From: Gonapodya sp. JEL0774
Taxonomy: Eukaryota > Monoblepharomycota > Monoblepharidomycetes > Monoblepharidales > Gonapodyaceae
NCBI GenBank assembly: GCA_027604505.1
Contig: JADIIX010000347.1
Location: 1 to 12,084 of the forward strand
Length of the DNA stretch: 12,084 nucleotides
Direction: 5' to 3'
The notes beneath the pieces are model-generated. The model was given only the letters and a program-made list of their open reading frames with translations. It did no database searches and had not been told where the DNA came from. Numbering within the stretch: the stretch's first letter is position 1; each line of letters begins with the position of its first letter. Shown one piece after another: positions 1 through 9,235 of the stretch. A program made the position numbers and the translations under genes.

Positions 1-543
1 GCCCTGTTCTGCCGCCTTCCTGTACCACACGACTGCCGTTCTGTCGTCTTTCTCCACGCCCTGCCCGTTCTTGTAGCTGACACCAAGGTTGTACTGCGCT
101 TGTGCGTTGCCCTGCTCCGCCGCCTTCATGTACCACGAGACTGCCATTCTCTCGTCCTTCTCTACGCCTTGCCCGTTCTTGTAGCAAACACCGAGGTTGT
201 ACTGCGCATCTGCGTCGCCCTGGTCTGTGGCCTTCCTGTACCACGTGGCTGCCATACTCTCGTCATTCTCCACGCCACACCCGTTCTTGTAGCAGAGACC
301 AAGGCTGCACTGCGCATCTGCGTTGCCCTGGTCCGCCGCCTTCCTATACCACGCGACTGCCGTTCTCTCGTCCTTCTCAACGCCCCACCCGATAAGGTAG
401 CAGACACCGAGGTTGTACTGCGCGTGTGCGTTGCCCTGGTCCGCCGCCTTCCTGTACCACGCGACTGCCGTTCTCTCGTCTTTCTCCACGTCCTGCCCGT
501 TCTGGTAGAGGAGACCCAGGTTGCATTGTGCCACCGCGTCCCC
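1..543 (-). repeat. 108-bp tandem repeats encoding Sel1 repeats (unit A)
   Basis: Five full 108-bp repeats plus the first codon of a sixth run off the left edge of the window. Each encodes one 36-residue Sel1 repeat with the pattern AxAQYNLGVCY, then GxGVEKDER, then AVxWYRKAA. The opening codons vary between repeats (GDAVAQC, GNAHAQY, GNADAQC, GDADAQY, GNAQAQY), so the units are related but not identical. The frame is open throughout. The array is coding sequence of the kinase gene, not a satellite. Confidence 0.95.
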
Positions 544-1706
544 TCTCATAGCTTTATCGTAGAGCCTTTTGGCCTCGTCATTATGAGGGGGAGTGAGCAT
601 TTGAATCTCCACCACAACCAGGTTTTTCAGGCATGTTACAAAGTCGTAGGGGGTGGGCCGTTCTGTGGGATCTTGATCCCAAGATTTGACAATCAGCTTG
701 CGAAGGTCATGTGGCATGCTGCTTTGTCGCGACAGTTTAGGTCTTTCCCCGTTCCGAATAATATCCTCATAAACATTATGCCCCTTGTAGTCACTGTATG
801 GCCTGGCACCATCGTTCCAGATCTACGGAGGAATGGGTATTGGATATTTGACTGAATTTCGTTTACTGCTTGGTGCTCACCGTACTGAAAATGACTGCGA
901 GCGCGTACACGTCTCCACTTCTCGAGGGTGGTGACTGCATCCCTCCATTTGCATGATATGAGAGCCACTCCCGTAGTCGCTCTGGAGGCAGATAGAACGC
1001 AGTCCCTGCACGTGTTTTATCCCCGGCAGACATCATGGTGGCTTCAGCGTTTCCTGCACGACGGACCTTTGCGAATCCAAAATCCGCCACCATCGGGGTT
1101 CCATTCTCGTCAATAAGAACATTTTGCGGTTTGAGGTCAGCATGTGTGACTCCGTGGTGGTGTATGTGTTGGAGGCCCTGGGCTGTTCCGAGCATCTGAG
1201 AGGGGGAAAATCCCTTTGGACTATTGGCCATACGCATACGTACACGAGATAGAGCTTACCAGTTGATACTTTTCGTGGTCGCTGAGTTTCCGTGACTCCA
1301 AATATCGCTGCATGTCTCCCATGCTAGCGTACTTACACACAAGGCATGGCTTCGAACCGTCGTAGAAGACGCCATACAGGGGGAGAATGTTTGGGTGCTT
1401 CGGAATGTTCCACCATATCTTGACTTCCTGGAGAAAGTCCTATGCCCTTCGTTTGAGTTACACCAGCTCCCGGCAGTAGAATGACCAAAAGGTGCAACAT
1501 CGACTTACTCGGATACTATCTGCAGATGGTGATGCTGTGGCAAGCGTTTTCACAACGACCTCCACGCTGGAACCCCACAAAGCGCTGCCTGGGCGCCACG
1601 TTGCCCTTACCGCTACGCCAAATCCCCCGACGCCAACAATGGACGCGGTGTGTCGAATGTTTTTGATGATTGTCGGATCGGTGGAACTAGGTTCAGTGGA
1701 CAACAT
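1..1706 (-). CDS. Sel1-repeat protein kinase, unit A copy (3' partial)
   Basis: This is a tyrosine-kinase-like (TKL) protein kinase followed by Sel1-like repeats, truncated by the window edge. I read four exons: 1509..1706, 1260..1439, 881..1195 and 1..822. All are joined in phase 0 with GTAAGT, GTAAGC and GTGAGC donors and introns of 69, 64 and 58 bp. Residues 1-66 carry the glycine loop GVGGFG and the VAIK-type lysine (VVVKTL). Exon 2 carries the alpha-C helix (DFLQEVK, Glu) and the hinge (CLVCKYAS). Exon 3 carries HADLKPQN, DFG and the APE equivalent PPE. Exon 4 begins with the C-lobe (DPTERPT) and continues into five complete 36-residue Sel1 repeats. The start ATG at 1706 precedes the glycine loop by about 24 residues. 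Family knowledge: Sel1 repeats form alpha-solenoids that bind partner proteins. The substrate is unknown. HAD in place of HRD makes it a non-RD kinase. No frameshift is seen, so it is probably functional. Confidence 0.9.
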
Positions 1707-4065
1707 TGCGCTCGGTAGCAGCTACTAGAATAGAGTCTGACAGGCAATCATGAATCCAGCGTGGCTTTGCAGAACTGTGGACCTAACTGTGAGCGACTGT
1801 GACCTTGTCCCACAGCACCCCAACCCACTTTTCATCAATTTGCATATAATGGAACTGCCAACCTCGACAGAAATTCAAGCACCAGCGGGAGGCCCGCGGA
1901 GAGCACAAGATAAATTATGCTAGCTATTCTGATGCTGGCATGTGCTGGTTTGCTGCCACAGCCCACAGATTCAAGACTTCTGGGATCAGGGCCACGAAAA
2001 CCATGAAACAAGATGTAGTGTTCCATCCGAAAATTGGCTTTACCTAAAGCCCACGAAATGGGCCTTTGGTGAAGGGGTTCAGAGAACGCTCGTATTGATT
2101 AGAAACACTTGCTTGCAATTTAATCAAAGGCAAATATATATCTCTCGATGTAATCGATTTGCTAGCGCACTCTCACTGCGTTGGAGGGCGGTGTGGTCGA
2201 CAAGATATGGTGCAAAGTGGCCCACTTCTCTCCGGTAACCATCCCCACCGCCGACAGTACAACGGAATACGCATGTTCTTTAATGGCGATTCTTCAATTT
2301 TATGAATACTTAGTACTTGTGCTGCCGAAATGCCCGGGATCGGCGCTGGATTGCACAGGAGCGTTGGTTTTGGAACTTGTCGAAAAGCGGCAGTTTTGTG
2401 ACGCGCCCTCCGCTCCGAGCCTTCCGTGGTGTGATGTGTGCTTTGACTGCTATAGCTAGTACTCTCACGTGGCTCCCGCTCATGCCCGCCCCTCCACCCT
2501 CCTCATCCCACCACGGGTGCGCCGCCAATCCGCTTCCCCGCTCTGCCAGAATCCGACCGCTCTTTCACGGCGGATCATTCTTTTGTGACGTGAGCGAATG
2601 GTACATACATTGACTGCTTGAGACTGGCTGGAGAGGGCTGAACACGGCAGAAGAGGGTTGAAAACCTCCAAAATGTAGGCTCCCGCTGCAAAACAGGTAC
2701 GTTTCTGGTGCGTAGTATGACCCGCTGCTTACGCGGTAGCTTAGTGCACTCACAATTATGTGATGGTGATGTCAGACAGTTGCAGGTCATTCCTCTTCCT
2801 TCGCGTTTAGTGTTTCCACTGGACGCTCACGTCGGGACCAGCACGAGCATGTTGGAGTGTGGTCATCCCAGTTGTGTCGGTAGATTTGTCTACATTACGG
2901 GACTGATGTCTCGGAACTGGGCAATGACTTGGACAGAGACGGAATGGTGTGAGGAACGAATGCAGTACTTTGTACGTTTACCCCTCAGCAAACCATACAA
3001 AGGGCAGGGGAACCCCCCTGTTGCAAGAACTCATGTATGGTCATCTGAAGTAATTATTATTTTTTGAGCTCTTTGCATCAGCCTCACACTCGCGGTCCTA
3101 TTTCGCAACAGCACCACTCAGCAAATGTGAGTGTGAGCGTGGGAAGCCGAAGCCCATCAGTCGGAGGAGGAGGATCTACGCTTATACAAGTGTAGTGTGG
3201 CAAGGGTGATCGTTCAGCAGTATTCACGCAGCCGCGGTGTGAGAAAGGGTCCAGGCGTCAAGGGTGGCGGGCGGGCGGCACGGACTGGCAACATCGGGAG
3301 ACGTGGTGCTTGTGGTGTGTCACAAAACAGACACTGTCGAGCCTCTTCTGTACCATGTGTGGGAGAAAAAGTGCTTTTCGATGTGGACACCACGTCCCCG
3401 ACACCGGACAGACTTTGCACTGCGATCCTCCTGCACTTACTGGATTTTCTGTTGTTGTTTTTGTCATTTTGTTATTTCGAGGTAACAACGCGATGGGTAG
3501 TTTTCCTCGCTCTGCCTGCACAATTTCGGAAGTCTGAACCCCCAGTCACCTCCCCCTCTCCCGCGTCCTCCACCCATCGGCACGTGTTCAGGTTCAAGCG
3601 CTGCATTAAGGAACTCACAAGCATCTCTCCGTATCCGTCCTTCGTTTTGCCCCGCTCGTGTAGCACCGAATTCTATTCAAGATCCTCCATGATGACGGGC
3701 TTGGTGGCCGAAGGTTCTTGCCAGGCGGAAGATCGTGGGCGTTGGTGGTTGTGGGACTCGACGAGGAGCGCGTACGATGAACGCGCACTCATGGATGGGC
3801 ACACTTGGCCTCCCCCGCTGCTGCCCACCCGTGTGGGTTTTGCCAGACCAAGCAATCTGAAAACACCAACAACCTGGCCCTCGCGGTCTGAGACCAGATC
3901 TACTCCTGCCCTCTTGTCTCTCCTCTGGTTTTCCATATATGGTACAATCGCATTCGCAACTATATGGTACAGCACGCAAACTCATCCCAATATTGTACAC
4001 TCCAGCCACCAATCCCCGTTCCCGCGCCGTCCTTACCCCCGTCTCCACCACCCCACCACCCCAGT
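1707..4065. other. Spacer between kinase A and carbonic anhydrase, no convincing gene
   Basis: This 2.4-kb spacer is duplicated in the other unit (about 9236..11691). It should contain the kinase promoter and 5' leader at its left end and the carbonic anhydrase 3' end at its right. A plus-strand open frame of 296 codons (3197..4087) exists but is not kept in the second copy, so I do not call it. Around 3285..3480 there is a plus-strand stretch (containing GDVVLVVCHKTD and ending at a GAG|GTAACA donor-like site) that could be a decayed exon. The other copy frameshifts within it. A TATA-like run with an ATGCAAAT octamer on the minus strand lies near 1840..1852, but it is not conserved. I see no RNA gene or transposon. 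Confidence 0.6.
2849..2950 (+). other. Conserved short open frame in spacer (unit A)
   Basis: A 33-residue frame beginning MLECGHPSCVGR and running to TETEW is preserved between the two units with very few base differences, in a spacer that otherwise carries many indels. In this copy the frame stays open past TETEW, whereas in unit B (10468..10569) it stops there. I do not recognise the sequence. It could be a small exon, a conserved regulatory island, or chance. Confidence that it is coding is low. Confidence 0.2.
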
Positions 4066-5795
4066 TCACGTCTGCCCCACGTCGTAATTCATCTGCGTCA
4101 GCCGCGCATTGTAGGGCATCCGGTCGCGGATCGTGGAAAAGGTCTCCACGTCGATGGAGTAGGGTTTGTTGGCTTGGGGCCACAGGGAATAAAACACAGG
4201 GTTGGGATGGGAATGGAGGTAGAGGTGGTGTTTGAGGGCGTCGGCGTGGTGTTGGGGGTCGCATAGGGTGAGTGTGAGTGGTGTTGGTCAGTTTGGGAAC
4301 TATCACGCTACTCAGCATGCTCCGTTCCAGGTCCCGAAAACTCCAGGTCAACGCCCGCCCCACCCTCCACTTTCTTCAAACTCACCCACAACCCATCTCA
4401 CACCCTCAGTGCACGGCGGGGTCGTCAAGCTTCCTTCGTAGGTCCTGTGGCGTGTGGGCATAGAGGGGGGGTGCGGGGAAGTGGAAAGCGTAAGCAGTGG
4501 GTCACTGGATGCGTAGGAGGACACACACAACTGGTGTGTACAGTGCCGCCCGTGACCGCGAAGTGTACGTGTTCGATACGCCTGTGCCGGTGAGTGTGAC
4601 CATTTTCCGCACGCCCACTCTCCCCACACATGCCGTTTCGTGCTCTCTACCAGTACCAGCACCAGCTGATCTTCACCCCACAATTTGCCCCCTCGCGCCC
4701 ACACTGTACTCACCAAAACCACCCAGCGTCCCTATCTTCTTCACCAGCCCGATCGGGAACTTGGACACCACGTTGGGAGGGTCGGTCGGGCGGGCGGGGA
4801 TCTTGGGGGGTGTTGGCGGTGGGTGGTGGTGGTGGCTGGCCGGGTACGCGTGTGAGTGTGCGGATGTGTGGACCGTGAGACCCAAAATCTAGATCCCACT
4901 CCCCCCCCCTACCCCCGCATCCCTTGCTCACCCCCCTAGCAACATCCTCACGCACCACCCCCTGGCCTTGTTGGACGTCTTGCGTGCCCACAGAGCCAGC
5001 AAGTGGATTTGTCCCGCGTCGGAACGGTGCACAAAGTGGAGTTCTGCGGCCTGGGCATTGGAAGAGAGGTGGTGCTGGTGGGGGCGACAGGTGGATGGCA
5101 GAGCGGGATTCGAGGGGGAAGAAGGTGAGAAAGGGTGGAGAGGTGAGTGAAAGGCAGGCGGCGGGCGGTGATGGCAGGTCGTGGGAACCAGCAGCCGGGA
5201 GTCAGATCGTCGCTGAGGTGGAGGGGTGCACAATACCACCCTCCACCGCACACTGGGCACAACCCCACCACACTGGCTCACCTCCGCCGGAATGTGGACG
5301 TGGAACTGCACGGGATAGTACGTCACGTTGTCGCGGACAATCCAGACTCTGTGGGATGGTGAAGGGTCCGGTGATGCGAGGAGGGGGGTTCAGGCGGAGT
5401 AGCGTGCGATGTGTATTGACGCAGGTTCCGTAAAAAGAGTAGAAGCAATTGGGAAAAAATCACAGAAGTACCATCAAAATTAACAGAATCCCGTACTGGC
5501 ATCGGTCATCTCAAAGTCGACCGGGCTGGAATGGGGGGCGAGGTATGCATGTGTGTGTGTGTAATCCGTGTGGTGGTGTGCGAAGGGGTATTCTGTCCAC
5601 ACCATACCCATCGACCAATCCCCATCAAGGGCCAAGCCACACATCAGCAATTCACCAAAAAAGACACATGATAAAATAAATCTCCACCCGTCGGTGTGGA
5701 CCCACCTCTTGCGGCGCCCAGTCGAACACATCGTGTAGTTTGGATTCAAAGATCCCCATTTCAGCGGTCCGGTTTTGGCATTGTAGCAGGGTCCG
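4066..5795 (-). CDS. Alpha-carbonic anhydrase, multi-exon, possibly defective
   Basis: Alpha-class carbonic anhydrase, the zinc enzyme that interconverts CO2 and bicarbonate. Exons read from the sequence are 5706..5795 (GPLKWGSLNP, MCSTGRRK), 5497..5525 (SPVDFEMTD), 5282..about 5346 (VTYYPVQFHVHIPAE), 4952..5074 (HHLSSN, AELHFVHRSD), 4714..4801 (SKFPIGLVKKIGTLGGF), a doubtful 4542..4581, 4386..4444 (YEGSLTTPPCTEGVRWVV) and 4066..4172 (MPYNARLTQ, then stop). Phases agree across these joins. The zinc ligands are the two His of QFHVH and the first His of ELHFVH. The gatekeeper Glu is in AEH and the active-site Thr in SLTTPPC. The Cys of MCSTG and of TPPC match the disulfide of extracellular family members. 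The QSP motif is KSP here. About 35-40 residues that normally sit between QSP and QFHFH, including the proton-shuttle His region, are not found. A TAA follows 5482. The copy is therefore either damaged or incompletely modelled. The 5' exon and any signal peptide are unresolved. Confidence 0.75.
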
Positions 5796-5926
5796 CTCGG
5801 TCAGCAGCGTTCCTCACTAACAAACGAATGTCACCACTCTAACCCCCCTCTTCACGATCGCCAACTCGTGAGGCAGGGAGGATGGTCGATGCATACAACG
5901 GCACCAGGAGGAACGGTGGGGGACAC

Positions 5927-5961
5927 GAGTATTCCCAGCACCGTTCCCACGCCCTCTGGAT
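5927..5961 (-). CDS. Candidate linking exon (WEYS), tentative
   Basis: A 35-bp stretch after a CAG acceptor reads IQRAWERCWEYS, with the last Ser split across the next junction. Its entry phase (0) matches the donor of the PMC2NT-like exon at 6012 across a 49-bp intron. Its exit phase (2) matches the carbonic anhydrase exon starting at 5795. The W-x-Y pattern just before GPLKWG resembles the start of the alpha-carbonic anhydrase fold. The proposed donor (GTGTCC) is weak, so this is inference. Confidence 0.3.
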
Positions 5962-6011
5962 CTGTCGTTCCTCCACATTCACCGAGAGAAAAACACTCCA
6001 AAAACACTCAC

Positions 6012-6353
6012 GGCCCTCTTGAGCAAGACATCTAATACGGATACAGCCTTTGAAAACACGTTTAGAGACTCGTCGGCGTCGTGGAATCTGGGTATGCGCA
6101 AGTTTGATGATGGGATGGGATGGGCTTTGGCAGCAAGTGCGATCAGGGTGTTTGTGAGTGCAAGCAATTGCGCCGATATGTCTTTGATTCCGTCGTTGAA
6201 GTCTGCGGATGCGGCGCGGACGAACGTAGTATCCGATGGAGTCAGAAAGGTAGACGCTCTGGCTGCCACAGACAGCGAGCGACCCAACGAGTCGACGTAG
6301 TCCGATGCTGTGGTCGTAGTGACGGAGTCCGGCGGGGGCTGCGCTGCGCTCAT
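6012..6353 (-). CDS. First exon with PMC2NT-like domain (Rrp6/EXOSC10 N-terminus)
   Basis: A 114-codon exon starts at ATG 6353 and ends in phase 0 at a GCC|GTGAGT donor. After a Ser/Thr-rich start (MSAAQPPPDS), the spacing of helices resembles the PMC2NT domain of the nuclear exosome nuclease Rrp6/EXOSC10: DYVDSLGRSL, then ADFNDGIKDISAQLLAL, then AVSVLDVLLKRA. In Rrp6 this domain binds the cofactor Rrp47/C1D, and a DEDD exonuclease and an HRDC domain follow. Neither follows here; the next coding sequence is carbonic anhydrase. It is either a truncated Rrp6 duplicate or the 5' exon of a chimeric gene. The same first codons recur in unit B. The Rrp6 assignment rests on pattern recognition of a weakly conserved helical domain. 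Confidence 0.5.
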
Positions 6354-6600
6354 CGATGGGCTGGTGCGCGGAAAGCGAATGCGGTCTGTGGTCGGGTCTG
6401 CAGTGTGTGTGGTGTGCAGTCGGGGTGGGGATGGTCCTAGAGCGTGGGCACAAAGGTGATGTCGTCCAAACCGTTCTTTCTTCCCGCTCCCTCCCTTTCT
6501 TCTTCTTCTTCTTCGATTTCTCCTTTCTTTGCCATCTCTTGTGTCTGGGTGTAACGAATGGTGCTCTTCACGTTGATGCTCCGCTCTTCTGTCCGTGAAT
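6354..6600 (-). promoter_or_regulatory. Upstream region of PMC2NT-like gene with GAA/TTC tract
   Basis: The 250 bp before the start codon at 6353 contains, on the minus strand, a purine-rich stretch with six GAA triplets (about 6497..6514 as TTC on the plus strand) flanked by GGGAGGG. The matching stretch in unit B (11839..12084) keeps the purine-rich character and the sequence around it with fewer triplets. Such tracts are common in fungal promoters and leaders. No TATA box is evident. The regulatory role is inferred from position only. Confidence 0.35.
6497..6514. repeat. TTC microsatellite
   Basis: A run of TTC triplets in a pyrimidine-rich context. The counterpart at about 12002..12016 is shorter, so triplet number changed after the duplication. 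Confidence 0.8.
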
Positions 6601-7183
6601 TTCTCTGGCCCCCGTGTCCTTCTTTCCTTTTTCACTCTTTCTATTACAAAATATATTCGAATGTATCTGGTAGTCCACTGTGCTGGTTCCAGCTGTGATC
6701 CCACGGACTGAAAGTGGGGAACGGGGCAGGTGGATTGGGCCGGACCGGTGTGCAAGTGACACCTCCCACTCCACAACACTTATACACACCGTGTTCATAG
6801 TTCTTAAAATGGTGTTACGTCTTGTCACGGTTTGGGCAAGAAATGGCGTAACGTAACAGGCCGGGTCCATACCGATAACAAAATCCTTCGTATAAATTGC
6901 CAACACATCCCCGCGACTTTAAGCAAAAGCGATCACATGTTATATCATATTAATGCATCGTTTCCTGTGATCGTTCATCGTAGGCGACTGGAGCGTCATG
7001 TGTGCAGCTGCGTGGGGTCGGACTTTATCCGTTCCACCCCACTTCTTTCCTGGTTGGAAACTACACGCCCATACACATTTTGCTGTTCCGACGCGCTGTG
7101 ATATGACGCTGCTTGGCAGCCTTGTGCCACAGCGCTGTAGACGTGGTGAGGTCTTTCTCGACGCCCCGGCCGTTGCCGTTGCA
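6601..7183. other. Spacer between the two duplicated units, no gene seen
   Basis: This 580-bp stretch lies between the upstream region of unit A and the stop codon of the unit B kinase. It holds the 3' flank of the unit B kinase and the junction of the tandem duplication. It is more AT-rich around 6640..6670 and 6880..6960. Open frames here are short and have no recognisable domain. The equivalent of the kinase 3' flank for unit A is outside the window, so the breakpoint cannot be placed. Confidence 0.6.
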
Positions 7184-8080
7184 CTATCTGAGTTCCTTCT
7201 GCGCTTCGGCGCGGCCCTGGTTTGCCGCCTTCCTGTACCATGCGACCGCGGTTCTCTGGTCTTTTTCCACGCCCCGCCCTTTCTCGTAGCAGACACCAAG
7301 GTGGTACTGCGCTTGTGCGTTGCCCTGGTCCGCCACCTTCCTGTACCACGCGACCGCCATTCTCTCGTCTTTCTTCACACCCCGCCCTTTCTCGTAGCAG
7401 AGACCGAGGTTGTACTGCGCTTGTGCGTCGCCCTGGTCCGCCGCCTTCCTGTACCACGCGACTGCCGTTCTCTTCTCCTTCTCAATGCCCCGCCCTTTCT
7501 CGTAGCAGACACCGAGGTTATACTGCGCTTGTGCGTTATCCTGGTCCGCGGCCTCCCTGTACCACGCGACCGCCATTCTCTCGTCCTTCTCCACGCCTCG
7601 CCCGTTCTCGTAGCAGACACCAAGGTTGTACTGCGCTTTTGCGTGGCCCAGGTCCGCCGCATTCCTGTACCACGCGACCGCCATTCTCTCGTCCTTATCA
7701 ACGCCCCGCCCGTTATCGTAGCAGACACCGAGGTTGTACTGCGCTTGTGCATTGCCCTGGTCCGCCGCCTTCCCGAACCACGCAACTGCCGTGCTCTCGT
7801 CCTTCTCCACACCCTGCCCGTTCCTGTAGCAGACACCAAGGTTGTTCTGTGCCAGCGCGTGGCCCTGGTCTGCTGCCTTCCTGAACCACGCGAATGCCGT
7901 TCTCTCGTCTTTGTCCACTCCCTGCCCTTTCCTGTGGCAGATACCGAGGTTGTACTGCGCTTGTGCGTCGCCATGCTCCGCCGCCTTCCTGAACCACGCA
8001 ACTGCCATTCTCTCGTCTTTCTCCACACCCCGCCCGTCGTAGTAGAGGAAACCCAGGCTGCACTGTGCCACCGCGTCCCC
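7184..8080 (-). repeat. 108-bp tandem repeats encoding Sel1 repeats (unit B)
   Basis: Eight complete 108-bp units (about 7217..8080) are followed by a 30-bp partial unit and the stop codon. Each encodes a 36-residue Sel1 repeat. The units vary at the surface-helix positions (for example WFRKAA in the first repeats and WYRKAA in later ones; DGRG, KGQG, NGRG and EKGRG loops). The reverse strand is also open over this stretch because of its codon bias. That is a shadow, not a gene. Confidence 0.95.
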
Positions 8081-9235
8081 TTCCATGGCTTTATCGTAGA
8101 GGCTTCGGGCTTCGTCATTTTGAGGGGGAGTGAGCTTTTGAATCTCCACCAGGACCAGGTTTTTCAAGCATGTTACAAAGTCGTCGGGGGTGGGGCGTTC
8201 TGTGGGATCTTGATCCCAAGATTTGAAAATCAGCTTGCAAAGGTCTTGTGGCATGCTACTTTGTCGCGACAGCTTAGGTCTTTCCCCGTTCTGAATAATA
8301 TCCTCATAAACATTCTGCCCCTTGTAGTCACTATATGGCTTTGCCCCGTCGTTCCAGATCTACGGGGAAGTTGGTATTGGATTTGTGACTGAATTCAATT
8401 TTACTACTTGCCGCTCACCGTACTGAAAATGACTGCGAGCGCGTACACGTCTCCACTTCGCGAGGGTGGCGACTGCATACCTCCATTCGCATGATATGAG
8501 AGCCACTCCTGTAGTCGCTCTGGAGGCAAATACACTGCAGTCCCAGCACGTGTTTTATCCCCGGCAGACATCATGGTGGCTTCAGCGTTTCCTGCGCGAC
8601 GGACCTTTGCGAATCCAAAATCCGCCACCATTGGGGTTCCATTCTCGTCAATAAGAACATTTTGCGGTTTGAGGTCAGCATGTGTGACTCCGTGGTGATG
8701 TATGTGTTGGAGTCCCTTGGCTGTTCCGAGCATCTGAGAGGGGGAAAACCCGCTTGAACTTTTGGTCATATGCAGGCAAAATAGAGCTTACCAGTTGGTA
8801 CTTTTCGAGATCGCTGAGTTTCTGCGACTCCAAATATTGTTGCATGTCTCCCTTGCTAGCGTACTTGCATACAAGGCATGGCTTCGGACCGTCGTAGAAG
8901 ACGCCATACAGGGGCAGAACGTTTGAGTGTTTCGGAATGTTCCACCATATCTTGATTTCCTGGAGAAAGTCCTATGCCCTTCGTTTGAGTTACACCAACC
9001 GACCGTAGAACGAGCAAAAGGTGCAACATCGACTTACTCGAATGTTGTCTGCAGACGGTGATGCTGTGGGAAGCGTTTTCACAACGACCTCCACGCTGGA
9101 GCCCCACAAAGCGCTGCGTGGGCGCCACGTTGCCCTCACCGCTACGCCAAATCCCCCGACGCCAACAATGGACGCGGTGTGTCGAATGTTTCTGATGATT
9201 GCCGGATCGGTGGAACTGGGGCCACTGGATAACAT
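7184..9235 (-). CDS. Sel1-repeat protein kinase, unit B copy (complete)
   Basis: This is a complete four-exon gene encoding 622 residues: 9038..9235 (66 codons), 8792..8971 (60), 8419..8733 (105) and 7184..8359 (391 plus TAG). All junctions are phase 0, with introns of 66, 58 and 59 bp. Residues about 25-280 form a TKL-type kinase: GVGGFG loop, VVVKTL lysine, FLQEIK helix with its Glu, HADLKPQN catalytic loop, DFG, GTAVYLPPE, DVYALAVIF and DPTERPT. It then has eight full Sel1 repeats and a short ninth ending KELR. No signal peptide or membrane segment is seen, so it is probably intracellular. HAD replaces HRD. Substrates and partners cannot be read from the sequence. Exon 3 differs from the unit A copy at only three of 105 residues (Lys/Gln, Val/Phe, Gln/Arg). 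Alternative starts are internal and would remove the kinase N-lobe, so ATG 9235 is preferred. Confidence 0.93.

Larger units (their letters stand above)
1..6577. repeat. Segmental duplication, unit A
   Basis: This stretch aligns in order and in the same orientation with the right half of the window. The kinase start codons lie 7529 bp apart (1706 and 9235), while the PMC2NT-like start codons lie 5485 bp apart (6353 and 11838). The difference is mostly one 2.14-kb deletion in the other unit. Introns and spacers match as well as exons, so this is a DNA-level duplication rather than retroposition. The left limit is outside the window. The right limit is at least 6577, where unit B meets the window end and comparison stops. 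Confidence 0.9.

Noticed and set aside
100-855. 251-codon plus-strand open frame
   Set aside because: It is antisense to the unit A Sel1 repeat and kinase C-lobe exon; same reason as above.
3197-4087. 296-codon plus-strand open frame
   Set aside because: It has low-complexity composition and no domain, its frame is not preserved in unit B, and it runs into the carbonic anhydrase last exon on the other strand.
5839-6453. 204-codon minus-strand open frame
   Set aside because: Its upstream part is out of frame with the PMC2NT-like exon and has no recognisable domain. Only the short WEYS stretch within it is considered, as a possible exon.
6568-6906. 112-codon minus-strand open frame in the inter-unit spacer
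   Set aside because: No domain is recognised, the composition is not coding-like, and no counterpart is available for comparison.
7184-8080. CRISPR-like or satellite array
   Set aside because: The regular 108-bp period is explained by 36-residue Sel1 repeats in an open frame. There are no spacers.
6998-8392. 464-codon plus-strand open frame
   Set aside because: It is antisense to the Sel1 repeat exon. Its repeats are the reverse complement of the 108-bp coding units, and the minus frame gives clear Sel1 repeats and kinase motifs.
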